The translations under genes were made by a program, and so were the position numbers. A DNA stretch of 64,000 nucleotides from Pasteurella dagmatis (GTDB lineage Bacteria; Pseudomonadota; Gammaproteobacteria; Enterobacterales; Pasteurellaceae): assembly GCF_900186835.1 (NCBI RefSeq), contig NZ_LT906448.1, positions 558,001 through 622,000 on the forward strand, read 5' to 3'. Below, one piece after another: positions 9,992 through 19,443 of this stretch; position 1 is the stretch's first letter; each line of letters opens with the position of its first letter. The notes beneath the pieces are model-generated. The model was not told the origin of the DNA. It saw only the letters and a program-made list of their open reading frames with translations, and ran no database searches.

Positions 9992-11884
9992 ATGTCAAAA
10001 CAAATTCAAGTGCCAGATATTGGTGGTGATGAAGTTACCGTTACAGAAGTAATGGTAAAAGCTGGAGATACAGTTGCAGTAGATCAAAGCGTAATCAATG
10101 TAGAAGGTGATAAAGCGTCAATGGAAGTGCCTTCTCCAGAAGCGGGTGTGATCAAAGAAGTTTTAGTTAAAGTTGGTGATAAAGTGTCTACTGGCTCGCC
10201 AATGTTTGTATTAGAAGCTGGCGATGCAAAACCAGCAGAAGCACCAAAAACAGAAGCTGCTCCAGCACCTGCTGCAGCGCCAGTAGCAAGCGCAGTAGTT
10301 GAAGTTCACGTGCCAGATATCGGCGGTGATGAAGTAAACGTCACTGAAATTATGGTGAAAGTGGGCGATAAAGTTGAAATTGAACAATCTATCATCAATG
10401 TAGAAGGTGATAAAGCGTCAATGGAAGTTCCAGCACCAATCGCAGGTGTTGTAAAAGAAATCTTAATTAATGTAGGTGACAAGGTTTCAACTGGTTCATT
10501 AATTATGAAATTTGAAACTGGTGCAGCACCTGCAGCATCAACTCAACCACAACCAGCGGCAGCTGCTCCAGCAGCACCGGCGCAAAGTGCGGTTAAAGAT
10601 GTAAATGTTCCTGATATCGGTGGCGATGAGGTAAACGTAACTGAAATTATGGTGAAAGTAGGTGATACCATCACTGAAGAACAATCATTAATTACCGTTG
10701 AAGGCGATAAAGCATCAATGGAAGTACCAGCTCCATTCGGTGGAGTAGTGAAAGAAATTTTAGTGAAATCAGGTGATAAAGTATCAACTGGCTCATTAAT
10801 TATGCGCTTTGAAATTGCCGGTGCAGCACCTGCAGTAGCAGCGGCTCCAGCACAAGCTGCGCCAGCTCCACAAGCGTCTGCGCCAGCACCAGTTGCAGCA
10901 ACTGCGCCAGCGGGTGATTCGGAAGTAACAGGTAGCTCAGTATTTGCTTATGCAACACCAGTTGTTCGTCGTTTAGCACGCGAATTTGGTGTTAACTTAG
11001 ATAAAGTAAAAGGTAGTGGTCGTAAAGGTCGTATCTTAAAAGAAGACGTTCAAGCGTATGTGAAAGCAGCAATTAAAGCTGTTGAGTCTGGTTCAGTATC
11101 TGCAACACCAGCATCAAGCGGTGTAGCAAATGGTGCGGGTTTAGGCTTATTACCTTGGCCGAAAGTAGACTTCAGCAAATTTGGTGAGACAGAAGAAGTT
11201 GAGTTAGGACGTATTCAAAAAATCTCTGGTGCTAATTTACACCGTAACTGGGTGATGATTCCACATGTTACTCAGTGGGATAAAGCTGATATCACTGATT
11301 TAGAGCAATTCCGTAAAGAACAAAATGTTTTAGCTGAAAAACAAAAATTGGATGTTAAAATTACGCCATTAGTGTTTATTATGAAAGCAGTCGCTAAAGC
11401 ATTAGAAGCATATCCACGTTTTAATAGTTCATTATCTGAAGATGGTCAACGCTTAACATTGAAAAAATATATCAATATTGGTGTTGCAGTAGATACCCCG
11501 AATGGTTTAGTAGTACCTGTCTTTAGAGATGTAAATAAGAAAGGAATTATTGAACTTTCTCGTGAGTTAGCAGAAATTTCTAAAAAAGCTCGTGCAGGTA
11601 AATTGACTGCTTCTGATATGCAAGGTGGCTGTTTTACTATTTCAAGCTTAGGTGGAATTGGTGGTACTCATTTCACACCAATTGTGAATGCGCCAGAAGT
11701 GGCAATTTTAGGTGTGTCTAAATCTGAAATGACGCCAGTTTGGAATGGTAAAGACTTTACGCCTCGTTTAATGCTACCACTATCATTATCTTATGATCAT
11801 CGTGTGATTGATGGTGCGGATGGTGCGAGATTTATCACATTTATTAATGGTGTCTTGTCTGATCTTCGCCGCTTAGTTATGTAA
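9992..11884 (+). CDS. aceF: Dihydrolipoamide acetyltransferase (PDH E2), three lipoyl domains
   Basis: Forms the core of the pyruvate dehydrogenase complex and moves the acetyl group to CoA. In order: three near-identical lipoyl domains with GDKASME motifs at Lys41, Lys141 and Lys240, separated by Ala/Pro-rich swinging linkers; the E1/E3-binding domain ([16 protein letters not shown]); and the catalytic domain ending [12 protein letters not shown] with His603 and Asp607. The 630-residue length equals E. coli AceF. An uptake signal (10585-10593) encodes QSAVKD in the second linker. Confidence 0.97.
   Translation: MSKQIQVPDIGGDEVTVTEVMVKAGDTVAVDQSVINVEGDKASMEVPSPEAGVIKEVLVKVGDKVSTGSPMFVLEAGDAKPAEAPKTEAAPAPAAAPVASAVVEVHVPDIGGDEVNVTEIMVKVGDKVEIEQSIINVEGDKASMEVPAPIAGVVKEILINVGDKVSTGSLIMKFETGAAPAASTQPQPAAAAPAAPAQSAVKDVNVPDIGGDEVNVTEIMVKVGDTITEEQSLITVEGDKASMEVPAPFGGVVKEILVKSGDKVSTGSLIMRFEIAGAAPAVAAAPAQAAPAPQASAPAPVAATAPAGDSEVTGSSVFAYATPVVRRLAREFGVNLDKVKGSGRKGRILKEDVQAYVKAAIKAVESGSVSATPASSGVANGAGLGLLPWPKVDFSKFGETEEVELGRIQKISGANLHRNWVMIPHVTQWDKADITDLEQFRKEQNVLAEKQKLDVKITPLVFIMKAVAKALEAYPRFNSSLSEDGQRLTLKKYINIGVAVDTPNGLVVPVFRDVNKKGIIELSRELAEISKKARAGKLTASDMQGGCFTISSLGGIGGTHFTPIVNAPEVAILGVSKSEMTPVWNGKDFTPRLMLPLSLSYDHRVIDGADGARFITFINGVLSDLRRLVM
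9995..10815 (+). repeat. Three tandem lipoyl-domain repeats within aceF
   Basis: The three units are about 300 bases apart (lipoyl lysines at residues 41, 141 and 240). They share long DNA stretches such as GAAGGTGATAAAGCGTCAAT, so copy number could change by recombination. Confidence 0.85.
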
Positions 11885-11888
11885 TCCT

Positions 11889-11921
11889 GTAATCCGTTCA
11901 ATGAAGAATTGGACGGATTAC
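11889..11921 (+). other. Stem-loop between aceF and lpdA
   Basis: GTAATCCGTTCAAT (11889-11902) pairs with ATTGGACGGATTAC (11908-11921): 14 positions with one G-U pair and a 5-base loop. It begins just after the aceF stop and lacks a T run. It could set the relative amount or stability of the lpdA message. Confidence 0.75.
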
Positions 11922-11998
11922 TTCTCAACTCTAAATGTGGTGAAAGTGCGGTCAAAAACGCAATATTTTACAGAATCACATCGTTTAACGAGGTTAAA

Positions 11999-13420
11999 AT
12001 GAATAAAGAAATTAAAACTCAAGTTGTGGTATTAGGCGCTGGCCCTGCTGGTTATTCTGCTGCTTTCCGTTGTGCGGACTTAGGTTTAGAAACAGTGATT
12101 GTTGAGCGTTATTCAACATTAGGTGGTGTTTGCCTAAATGTTGGTTGTATTCCATCTAAAGCATTATTACATGTTGCTAAAGTGATTGAAGAAGCAAAAG
12201 CACTTGCTGAACATGGTATTGTTTTTGGTGAGCCAAGCACAGATGTAAATAAAATTCGTGGTTGGAAAGAGAAAGTTATTGGTCAATTAACTGGTGGTTT
12301 AGCTGGTATGGCTAAACAGCGTAAAGTTCAAGTTGTAAATGGTTATGGTAAATTCTCTGGTCCTAATACAATTATTGTTGCAGGTGAAGAAGGTGAAACA
12401 ACAATCAAATTCGATAATGCAATTATTGCAGCAGGTTCACGACCGATTCAATTGCCCTTCATTCCACACGAAGATCCGCGTATTTGGGACTCAACAGATG
12501 CTCTGAAATTAAAAGAAGTGCCAGAAAACTTATTAATTATGGGCGGTGGTATCATTGGTCTTGAAATGGGAACTGTTTACCACGCATTAGGTTCAAAAAT
12601 TGATGTAGTTGAAATGTTTGACCAAGTTATCCCTGCTGCGGATAAAGATATGGTTCAAATCTATACTAAACGTGTATCTAAGAAATTCAATTTATTATTA
12701 GAAACTAAAGTAACGGCGGTTGAAGCGAAAGAAGATGGCATTTACGTTTCAATGGAAGGTAAAGCAGCGACAGAAACACGTCGTTATGATGCTGTGCTGG
12801 TTGCTATCGGTCGTGTACCAAATGGTAAACTAATCGATGCTGGTGTTGCTGGTGTTGAAGTTGATGATCGCGGTTTCATTCGTACGGATAAACAGATGCG
12901 TACAAACGTACCGCACATCTTTGCTATCGGTGATATAGTTGGTCAACCAATGTTAGCACATAAAGGTGTTCATGAAGGTCATGTAGCTGCAGAGGTTATC
13001 GCAGGCATGAAGCACTACTTTGATCCAAAAGTCATTCCTTCAATTGCTTACACTGAACCAGAGGTTGCTTGGGTAGGTAAAACCGAGAAAGAATGTAAGG
13101 CTGAAGGTATTAACTACGAAGTGGCTAAATTCCCATGGGCAGCTTCAGGTCGTGCAATTGCATCTGACTGTGCAGATGGTATGACTAAATTAATCTTCGA
13201 CAAAGATACTCACCGTGTCATTGGTGGTGCTATTGTGGGGACTAACGGTGGTGAATTATTAGGTGAAATTGGTCTTGCGATCGAAATGGGTTGTGATGCG
13301 GAAGATTTAGCATTAACTATCCATGCTCATCCAACCTTACACGAATCAGTTGGTTTAGCGGCAGAAGTCTTTGAAGGTTCAATTACTGACTTGCCAAATC
13401 CAAAAGCGAAGAAAAAATAA
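11999..13420 (+). CDS. lpdA: Dihydrolipoyl dehydrogenase (PDH E3)
   Basis: FAD flavoprotein that reoxidises the lipoyl groups of E2 with NAD+; it also serves other 2-oxoacid dehydrogenases. ATG 11999 (MNKEIKTQVVVLGAGPAG) gives 473 residues, close to E. coli Lpd. The in-frame extension upstream overlaps the aceF-lpdA spacer and an uptake signal, and is unlikely to be coding. The redox disulfide is Cys45-Cys50 (GGVCLNVGCIPSK); the FAD/NAD motifs GAGPAG and GGGIIGLEMG and the C-terminal acid/base HAHPTLHE are present. Confidence 0.96.
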   Translation: MNKEIKTQVVVLGAGPAGYSAAFRCADLGLETVIVERYSTLGGVCLNVGCIPSKALLHVAKVIEEAKALAEHGIVFGEPSTDVNKIRGWKEKVIGQLTGGLAGMAKQRKVQVVNGYGKFSGPNTIIVAGEEGETTIKFDNAIIAAGSRPIQLPFIPHEDPRIWDSTDALKLKEVPENLLIMGGGIIGLEMGTVYHALGSKIDVVEMFDQVIPAADKDMVQIYTKRVSKKFNLLLETKVTAVEAKEDGIYVSMEGKAATETRRYDAVLVAIGRVPNGKLIDAGVAGVEVDDRGFIRTDKQMRTNVPHIFAIGDIVGQPMLAHKGVHEGHVAAEVIAGMKHYFDPKVIPSIAYTEPEVAWVGKTEKECKAEGINYEVAKFPWAASGRAIASDCADGMTKLIFDKDTHRVIGGAIVGTNGGELLGEIGLAIEMGCDAEDLALTIHAHPTLHESVGLAAEVFEGSITDLPNPKAKKK

Positions 13421-13439
13421 TTACATTGCTTAAATAATC

Positions 13440-13487
13440 AGCCACTTTTGCCATCTCAATATTGAAATGTGCAAAAGTGGCTTTTTT
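13440..13487 (+). terminator. Rho-independent terminator after lpdA
   Basis: AGCCACTTTTG (13440-13450) pairs with CAAAAGTGGCT (13472-13482), followed by a T run. It ends the aceE-aceF-lpdA transcript. Confidence 0.85.
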
Positions 13488-13620
13488 ATTAGTCGATTTT
13501 GCGAATTCAAAAGGTAGTCTAAATTTAGTAAATCACGAAACGTAAATATATTTCATCAATGTTTAATGTTGTTTATATCATAAAATTTCAAAAATGTGAC
13601 CGCAATTTTGGGAATTATCT

Positions 13621-14070
13621 TTAAGCAGCAAAACGCATTTTGTTTTTTGGCTTCATTTGATGGATAGTATTTGTTACTGTACCAATGATAGGTAAGTTTA
13701 GCCAGTTATCTGTTTTAATGTTTTCTTGGGTAGAATCCAAGGCGAAGAAAATAAATTCATTATTTTGATGGATCATAAATTCGTAAACTTGGAATTGTGA
13801 GTCAATTTCAACTACAACTAAATCCCCAATAGCAAGGCTACTACTTTTTTCTACAACTAGCATATCATCAACTTCAATTCCCCAAGCCAACAAATTGGGG
13901 TTAGTTACTCGGATGAAACAAGTTTGTTGTGGGCGCTTCACACAATAGAGGTTAAGATCTAGTTTTTTGCTAAAATTCAAACGTGAGTTCTGCACATCAT
14001 CATAATAAGGGATATGGCGACAAGGTAATGTATTGTCATTTATTGTTAGGCTATGCATCATTGTGTTCAT
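13621..14070 (-). CDS. UmuD/LexA-like (S24 fold) protein lacking catalytic residues, SOS-box controlled
   Basis: The 149-residue protein aligns by eye with almost the whole of E. coli UmuD: KLDLNLYCVKRPQQTCFIRV matches the stretch before the active Ser, GIEVDDMLVVEKSSSLAIGD matches GISDGDLLIVD...HGD, and LNLPIIGTV matches LDVFGVV. The catalytic Ser is replaced by Asn59 and the catalytic Lys by Tyr96, and no Cys-Gly or Ala-Gly cleavage site is evident near the N-terminus. It therefore cannot self-cleave by the usual mechanism. No helix-turn-helix or umuC neighbour is seen. ATG 14070 was chosen (GAGGA 5-9 bases upstream); a GTG at 14082 lies inside that Shine-Dalgarno region. Function unknown; SOS induction is inferred from the promoter. 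Confidence 0.7.
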   Translation of the reverse strand: MNTMMHSLTINDNTLPCRHIPYYDDVQNSRLNFSKKLDLNLYCVKRPQQTCFIRVTNPNLLAWGIEVDDMLVVEKSSSLAIGDLVVVEIDSQFQVYEFMIHQNNEFIFFALDSTQENIKTDNWLNLPIIGTVTNTIHQMKPKNKMRFAA

Positions 14071-14093
14071 CATTATCCTCACTATAAAATAAA

Positions 14094-14137
14094 CTGGTTA
14101 TTTATACAGCTCAATAATACTGTTTTTATATACAGTG
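14094..14137 (-). promoter_or_regulatory. Tandem LexA (SOS) boxes
   Basis: CTGT-N8-ACAG at 14120-14135 is a perfect LexA core inside TACTGTTTTTATATACAGTG (14118-14137). A second site, CTGG-N8-ACAG at 14094-14109, has one mismatch. Their centres are 26 bases apart, and both lie just upstream of the UmuD-like gene start on the minus strand. Confidence 0.85.
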
Positions 14138-14434
14138 TGTCAATGGTGTTTTTATTAAAAAATATACTTTTTTAGTTTATTTAACATGCTTACTATTAAA
14201 CGATGAGAGATAAATCAAAGAAGATTGATTTTATTTAAAAAAATCAGTGAGAAATAGAAAAATTTCAAGTATAAAAAGAAAAGTTATCATATCAACGTAA
14301 AAATATCGTGAAAAAATTAAAAAATAATATTTTCTTTAATTAAAATTTAAGCTATCTTTAGCTTCGTTTGGGGGATCAAGCGATTGATCTGATTATTTAC
14401 TGCAAATTCTGCATAACACTTCGTGATAAAAATT
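14138..14434 (+). promoter_or_regulatory. AT-rich spacer upstream of sstT
   Basis: About 300 bases of AT-rich DNA with no gene. A small dyad GATCAA/TTGATC (14374-14389) lies about 50 bases before sstT, and the direct repeat AGCTATCTTTAGCT is nearby. No good Shine-Dalgarno precedes sstT. I cannot assign a known riboswitch. Confidence 0.4.
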
Positions 14435-15676
14435 ATGAATCTATCTCGTTTATTTGCTTTTTTTTTCCAAGGCAATTTAGTTAAGCGTATCTTTATTGGT
14501 CTTATTCTTGGTTTAGTTGTTGCTTTGATTACACCAACTTTACAACCGATTTTAGATTTTAATCTTGCTGAGAAAGCCGGTGTTTTAGGAACTATTTTTG
14601 TACGTTCTCTACGCGCTGTGGCTCCTATCCTGATTTTCGTATTAGTAATGGCTGCTATTGCAAATAAGAAAATTGGTACGAAAAGTAATATGAAATCTAT
14701 TATTGTTTTATATCTCTTAGGTACATTTTTAGCTGCTGCAACGGCTGTCGTTGCTGGTTTCTTATTCCCAAGTCATGTTGCATTGGCAAACCAAGAAGAT
14801 ATTACAACAGCGCCACAAGGTGTTGGTGAAGTTCTTCTTACCTTAGTATTTAACCTTGTTGATAATCCATTAAATGCATTATTTAAAGCAAACTTTATCG
14901 GTGTATTAGCATGGTCTATAGGTTTAGGTTTAGCCTTACGTCACGCAGCTGATACTACAAAAACAATGATTGCTGACTTAGCTGAAGCTGTTTCAAAAAT
15001 TGTTCATGTGATTATCTCACTAGCGCCAATTGGGGTATTTGGTTTAGTGAGTGAAACACTTGCACATAAAGGTTTAGCTGCATTAGGTAGTTATATTCAA
15101 TTATTAGCTGTATTAATTGGTACAATGCTATTTGTTGCATTTGTTGTTAATCCAGTTTTAGTTTTTTGGAAAATCCGTAGTAACCCATATCCATTAGTGT
15201 GGACTTGTATACGTGAGAGTGGTGTAACAGCTTTCTTTACACGTAGTTCAGCAGCCAATATCCCGGTGAATATCAACCTTGCAAAACGTTTAAATTTAGA
15301 TGAAGAAACATATTCTGTATCTATTCCGCTTGGTGCGACTATTAATATGGCGGGAGCTGCAATTACAGTGACTATCTTAACGTTAGCAGCTGTACATACG
15401 TTAAACTTGGAAGTCTCTTTCTTTAGCGCACTACTATTGAGCGTAGTCGCAAGTGTATGTGCTTGTGGTGCTTCTGGTGTTGCAGGTGGTTCATTACTAT
15501 TAATTCCATTAGCTTGTAGTTTATTTGGTATTCCAGATAGTATCGCAGCCCAAATGATTGGTGTTGGTTTCGTGATTGGTATTTTACAAGATTCAACTGA
15601 AACTGCATTAAATTCATCAACTGACGTATTATTTACTGCAGCAGCATCAATTGCTGAGCAAAATAAAAATGCATAA
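14435..15676 (+). CDS. sstT: Serine/threonine:Na+ symporter SstT
   Basis: Inner-membrane symporter of the dicarboxylate/amino acid:cation (DAACS) family that takes up serine and threonine with Na+. It is very similar to E. coli SstT, with the signatures [20 protein letters not shown], the Ser-rich hairpin [33 protein letters not shown] and [23 protein letters not shown] 14435 ([13 protein letters not shown], 413 residues) fits family starts better than the in-frame GTG 12 bases upstream. Confidence 0.95.
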   Translation: MNLSRLFAFFFQGNLVKRIFIGLILGLVVALITPTLQPILDFNLAEKAGVLGTIFVRSLRAVAPILIFVLVMAAIANKKIGTKSNMKSIIVLYLLGTFLAAATAVVAGFLFPSHVALANQEDITTAPQGVGEVLLTLVFNLVDNPLNALFKANFIGVLAWSIGLGLALRHAADTTKTMIADLAEAVSKIVHVIISLAPIGVFGLVSETLAHKGLAALGSYIQLLAVLIGTMLFVAFVVNPVLVFWKIRSNPYPLVWTCIRESGVTAFFTRSSAANIPVNINLAKRLNLDEETYSVSIPLGATINMAGAAITVTILTLAAVHTLNLEVSFFSALLLSVVASVCACGASGVAGGSLLLIPLACSLFGIPDSIAAQMIGVGFVIGILQDSTETALNSSTDVLFTAAASIAEQNKNA

Positions 15677-15699
15677 GCATTAAATAGTTTTTTAATATA

Positions 15700-15725
15700 A
15701 AAGCGGGTTTCGATCCGCTTTTTTT
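15700..15725 (+). terminator. Rho-independent terminator of sstT
   Basis: AAAGCGG (15700-15706) pairs with CCGCTTT (15715-15721) and runs into a T tract. Confidence 0.85.
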
Positions 15726-15826
15726 GTGCATGTTCGCTTGAAAAGAATCCTTAATATTCTTATATACAAAGTGCGGTTTAATTTGTTAGACTTTTCTAAA
15801 TATTATACCTAATAAGGAGAACAACA

Positions 15827-16750
15827 ATGGACTTTATTAATGGCTTACCTATTGCCACAATTTTCTTTATTGTGCTTGTGATTTTTGTGTTGTATTCCAC
15901 ATTAAAGACTGTACCTCAAGGTTATCACTGGACAATTGAGCGTTTTGGTCGCTATACACGAACGTTAACGCCAGGTTTGAACTTTGTTGTTCCTTTTATT
16001 GATCGTGTTGGTCGTCGTATCAATATGATGGAACAAGTACTAGATATCCCATCACAAGAAGTTATTTCAAAAGATAACGCTAACGTATCTATTGATGCAG
16101 TCTGTTTCGTACAAGTGATTGATGCACGTAATGCAGCTTATGAAGTAAATCATTTAGAACAAGCAATTATCAATTTAACGATGACAAATATCCGTACTGT
16201 ATTAGGTTCGATGGAGTTAGATGAAATGTTGTCGCAACGTGATTCTATCAATAGTCGTTTATTGTCTATTGTAGATGAAGCGACTAATCCTTGGGGAATT
16301 AAGGTCACTCGTATTGAAATTCGTGATGTACGTCCACCGCAAGAATTGATCGCTGCGATGAATGCACAAATGAAAGCAGAACGTAATAAACGCGCAGATA
16401 TTTTAGAAGCAGAAGGTGTGCGTCAAGCCGAAATTTTACGTGCAGAAGGGGATAAACAAGCGCGTATCTTAAAAGCAGAAGGTGAACGCCAAGAAGCATT
16501 TTTACAAGCAGAGGCGCGTGAGCGTGCCGCTGAAGCGGAAGCTCGTGCAACACAAATGGTATCTGATGCGATTGCAAGTGGAGATACCAAAGCAATTAAT
16601 TACTTTATTGCTCAAAAATATACTGAAGCATTAAAAGAAATTGGCAGTTCAGAAAACAGTAAAGTAGTGTTAATGCCGTTAGAAGCAGGCAATTTAATTG
16701 GATCTATTGCAGGGATTTCTGAATTATTAAAAGGTGATAAAAAAGCCTAA
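15827..16750 (+). CDS. qmcA: SPFH/stomatin-like protein (QmcA/YbbK family)
   Basis: Inner-membrane stomatin-family protein thought to organise membrane microdomains. One N-terminal transmembrane segment (residues about 7-25) is followed by a band-7 domain ([33 protein letters not shown]) and a long charged Ala/Glu-rich coiled coil (about 185-245, with repeated [13 protein letters not shown] units). AAGGAGAA precedes the ATG. The downstream NfeD gene is its usual partner. Confidence 0.93.
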   Translation: MDFINGLPIATIFFIVLVIFVLYSTLKTVPQGYHWTIERFGRYTRTLTPGLNFVVPFIDRVGRRINMMEQVLDIPSQEVISKDNANVSIDAVCFVQVIDARNAAYEVNHLEQAIINLTMTNIRTVLGSMELDEMLSQRDSINSRLLSIVDEATNPWGIKVTRIEIRDVRPPQELIAAMNAQMKAERNKRADILEAEGVRQAEILRAEGDKQARILKAEGERQEAFLQAEARERAAEAEARATQMVSDAIASGDTKAINYFIAQKYTEALKEIGSSENSKVVLMPLEAGNLIGSIAGISELLKGDKKA

Positions 16751-16772
16751 TAAAAGCTAAGTGAGGTTAAGT

Positions 16773-17222
16773 ATGGAATGGTTTTCCACTTGGAGCCTTT
16801 GGCATTGGCTCATTCTAGGTTTCGTGCTATTAACCGCAGAACTGTTGCTACCAGGCGTATTTTTACTCTGGTGGGGGCTTGCAGCAATTGTGATTGCTGG
16901 TGTGATGGCTATGTTTCCAAGTTTATCCTTAACTGCACTTGCAATTAGTTATGCAGTGTTAGCTCTGATTTTAAGTGTGACTTGGTGGAAATATCAACAC
17001 AGTAAAGATAAAGTCGATCAATCGAACTCCTCTTTAAACCAACGCGATCAGGCAATGTTAGGTGCGAAAGGTACAGTACAAGAAATTGCTGTCAATGGCA
17101 TTGGACGTGGTTATTTTGGAGATACGACCTGGCGCATTCAAGGCAATGATCTCGCTGTTGGCGATTTAGTTGAGGTTGAACGTGTTGAAGGCATTACATT
17201 ACACGTGAAAAAAGTGAATTAA
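16773..17222 (+). CDS. NfeD-family membrane protein (YbbJ-like)
   Basis: Small membrane protein with two to three hydrophobic segments in the first 75 residues, followed by a soluble OB-fold NfeD domain (MLGAKGTVQEI...GDLVEVERVEG). ATG 16773 (MEWFSTWSLWHW, 149 residues) was chosen because GTGAGG lies just upstream; the GTG at 16761 is part of that Shine-Dalgarno region. NfeD proteins pair with the stomatin-like protein encoded immediately upstream. Confidence 0.9.
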   Translation: MEWFSTWSLWHWLILGFVLLTAELLLPGVFLLWWGLAAIVIAGVMAMFPSLSLTALAISYAVLALILSVTWWKYQHSKDKVDQSNSSLNQRDQAMLGAKGTVQEIAVNGIGRGYFGDTTWRIQGNDLAVGDLVEVERVEGITLHVKKVN

Positions 17223-17229
17223 AAAAGTT

Positions 17230-17847
17230 ATGAATCATCTTATTATTTTTGCACATCCGAATAGCCAAACCAGTTTTAACCGTGCTATTTTGGATGCTGT
17301 TGTACAAGCCAGCCAAAAGCAAGGTGTACATACCGTTGTACGCGATCTTTATACGCTTAATTTTAATCCCGTTTTATCTTGGGAAGAAATGCAGGCTGTC
17401 TATCAAGAAATTGTGCCAGCTGAAGTCAAATTTGAACATCAACTAATCCAAAATGCAGATTTAATCACCTTGATTTATCCTGTATGGTGGATGGGATTTC
17501 CTGCAATTTTGAAAGGCTATTTAGATCGTGTATTAAGTTACGGATTTGCTTATAAAATGGGTGATGATGGGCAATCTGTAGGTTTATTAAGTGATAAAAA
17601 AATGCAACAATTTATCACGATTGGTAATAATGTAGAGAATTATCAAGGATTGGGCTTTACTCAATCTTTGAAAGATTGTTTAGTGGATGGCTTGTTTAAT
17701 TACTGTGGCGTTACTGATATTCAACATGAGTTTTTCGGTGATATTCACATTATTGATGATGTCGCTCGCCAAGCAATGTTACAAACGGTAGCTAAAAAAA
17801 CTCAGCAAAATTTGACCGCACTTTTAGAGAAAAAGAATGACAACTGA
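17230..17847 (+). CDS. NAD(P)H-dependent oxidoreductase, flavodoxin-like fold (NQO/MdaB/KefF type)
   Basis: The 205-residue protein begins with the FMN/FAD phosphate loop HPNSQTSFNRAIL and has the signature LIYPVWWMGFPAILKGYLDRVLSYGFAY, placing it among NAD(P)H quinone reductases. The likely role is two-electron reduction of quinones or electrophiles; the substrate cannot be told. Its last 11 bases overlap the next gene, so the pair is translationally coupled. An uptake signal (17815-17823) encodes part of its C-terminus (LTALLEK). Confidence 0.88.
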   Translation: MNHLIIFAHPNSQTSFNRAILDAVVQASQKQGVHTVVRDLYTLNFNPVLSWEEMQAVYQEIVPAEVKFEHQLIQNADLITLIYPVWWMGFPAILKGYLDRVLSYGFAYKMGDDGQSVGLLSDKKMQQFITIGNNVENYQGLGFTQSLKDCLVDGLFNYCGVTDIQHEFFGDIHIIDDVARQAMLQTVAKKTQQNLTALLEKKNDN

Positions 17848-18412
17848 AAATCAATTAAATCACTTTTCAATGATTAGCCGCCTTTTCGGCAATTTATTTT
17901 ATCGTTCACCTTGTGATCCTATTTTGGTCAACGTATTTGCGTGGTTACAACAAAAAGGTTTAACTTCACTTTGGGTATTAGATACAGATGCACAAAGCCA
18001 ACAAGCGATTGATAGCGTACAAATGCCGTTAGATTTGATCGCACTTGATAAAGAATATCAAAAGTTATTTGGTGGTGAGAATCCACAAATTAGCTCAAAA
18101 ATTAGCACATATGGTGTTGATGTTGAGGCATTTGTGAATTTCAGAAGAACTCGTGGAATGCCAGAGGTGGATAGTGCAGATCATTTTGCGTTACTTTTAT
18201 TAACAGCATCTTGGATTGAGGATAATTTAGATTCGCTAGCAGCTCAACATGCGTTTTTTGAGCAATTCTTATTGCCTTGTGCAAGTAAGTTCCTTAGACA
18301 CGTTGAAAGCAAGGCAACCTTACCTTTCTATCGTTCATTAGCGTTATTGACGGAAGAAATTTTAGCTGCAATGGCAGATGAGTTAGAAGAGGAAACAGTA
18401 GTCGCAGAATAA
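17837..18412 (+). CDS. ycdY: TorD/DmsD-family chaperone, YcdY-like
   Basis: All-helical cytoplasmic chaperone of the TorD/DmsD family. Residues 13-28 (RLFGNLFYRSPCDPIL) and the C-terminal LTEEILAAMADELEEE closely follow E. coli YcdY, and DHFALLLLTASWIEDN matches the family core. YcdY helps mature the zinc phosphatase YcdX, but no ycdX is adjacent here. The overlap with the upstream oxidoreductase suggests a functional link, which is inference only. Confidence 0.85.
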   Translation: MTTENQLNHFSMISRLFGNLFYRSPCDPILVNVFAWLQQKGLTSLWVLDTDAQSQQAIDSVQMPLDLIALDKEYQKLFGGENPQISSKISTYGVDVEAFVNFRRTRGMPEVDSADHFALLLLTASWIEDNLDSLAAQHAFFEQFLLPCASKFLRHVESKATLPFYRSLALLTEEILAAMADELEEETVVAE

Positions 18413-18433
18413 TTTGACAAAATTATTGCAAAT

Positions 18434-18463
18434 AAAAAGCAGATATAAAAATCTGCTTTTTTC
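18434..18463 (+). terminator. Terminator between ycdY and lpxL (probably bidirectional)
   Basis: AAAAAGCAGA (18434-18443) pairs with TCTGCTTTTT (from 18452). A and T runs on both sides suit termination of both converging genes. Confidence 0.8.
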
Positions 18464-18504
18464 ATTCCTATTTTTTATCTCACTTTTATATTTTTTACTT
18501 GAAA

Positions 18505-19443
18505 CTATTCATCATATAAGCTTGGTTGATCTTCATCAGGTCGTGTTTTGAAGCGACGATGTAGCCACATATATTGTTCAACACCTTGCATAATTTCGGT
18601 TTCAACCACTTTATTCATGCGAATTGCGATATTGGTTTCATCGGTAATATCTGAAAAATCCACTGGTGGTGAAATTTTTACTGTATAACCAGAGCCGTCA
18701 GCATTGCGTAATGGGGCAAAGGGAATAACTTTACTCGACGGTGATGATTTTAATAAAAAATAACTTCCTGTAGTTGTAGCCGCATCTGGTACCGCAAAAA
18801 ATGGTACAAACACCGCATTTTTACGACCATAATCGTGATCAGGCGCATACCAGATAATCTCACCTTGCCGTAATGCCCGGATCATCCCACGTAGATCCTT
18901 ACGATCAAGCATATCTTTATTAGAACGTAAGCGCCCTTGTACCTGTAGCCAATCCATTATAGGGTTGTCATTTGGACGATAAACGCCAATACCCGGTTGA
19001 TGTAAGCCAACAATACGGGCACCAAGTTCTAGCGTTAAGAAATGAACGCCTACAAGAATAATTCCGTCTTTCTTGTATTGTTGGAGATATTCTAACCCTT
19101 CAATTTTTGACCATTTTCTCATTCGTTTATCAGACCAAAACCACGCCATACCCGTTTCTATTATTGCCATACCGGTTGCTTTTAGGTTTGCTTGTAATAA
19201 ATCTTCAATTTGTTGCTCTGAATAATGAGGAAAACAGAGTTCTAAGTTTCGTTTAGCAATCTTGGAACGACGTTTACCTACACTTAACTTAGTGAGTATC
19301 CAACCAAGCCCATGACCTATTTTAAGCAATATAGGGTAGGGTAAACAAAGGATTAGACGCCACAAACCGATGCCTAACCAAAACCCCCAATATTTTGGTT
19401 TTAAGAATGCTTTTTGAAATGTTGGTAATTTATAATTTGCCAT
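18505..19443 (-). CDS. lpxL: Lipid A biosynthesis lauroyl/myristoyl acyltransferase LpxL (HtrB)
   Basis: Inner-membrane acyltransferase that adds a secondary acyl chain to Kdo2-lipid IVA. One N-terminal hydrophobic segment precedes the HX4E catalytic motif HFLTLE (His134, Glu139); APDHDYG and VPFFAVPDAAT are also family signatures. The 312-residue length is typical. In Haemophilus htrB lies beside and divergent from hldE (rfaE), as here. Confidence 0.95.
   Translation of the reverse strand: MANYKLPTFQKAFLKPKYWGFWLGIGLWRLILCLPYPILLKIGHGLGWILTKLSVGKRRSKIAKRNLELCFPHYSEQQIEDLLQANLKATGMAIIETGMAWFWSDKRMRKWSKIEGLEYLQQYKKDGIILVGVHFLTLELGARIVGLHQPGIGVYRPNDNPIMDWLQVQGRLRSNKDMLDRKDLRGMIRALRQGEIIWYAPDHDYGRKNAVFVPFFAVPDAATTTGSYFLLKSSPSSKVIPFAPLRNADGSGYTVKISPPVDFSDITDETNIAIRMNKVVETEIMQGVEQYMWLHRRFKTRPDEDQPSLYDE

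Noticed and set aside
11909-11998. N-terminal extension of lpdA
   Set aside because: It overlaps the intergenic hairpin and an uptake signal; ATG 11999 gives the normal Lpd start.
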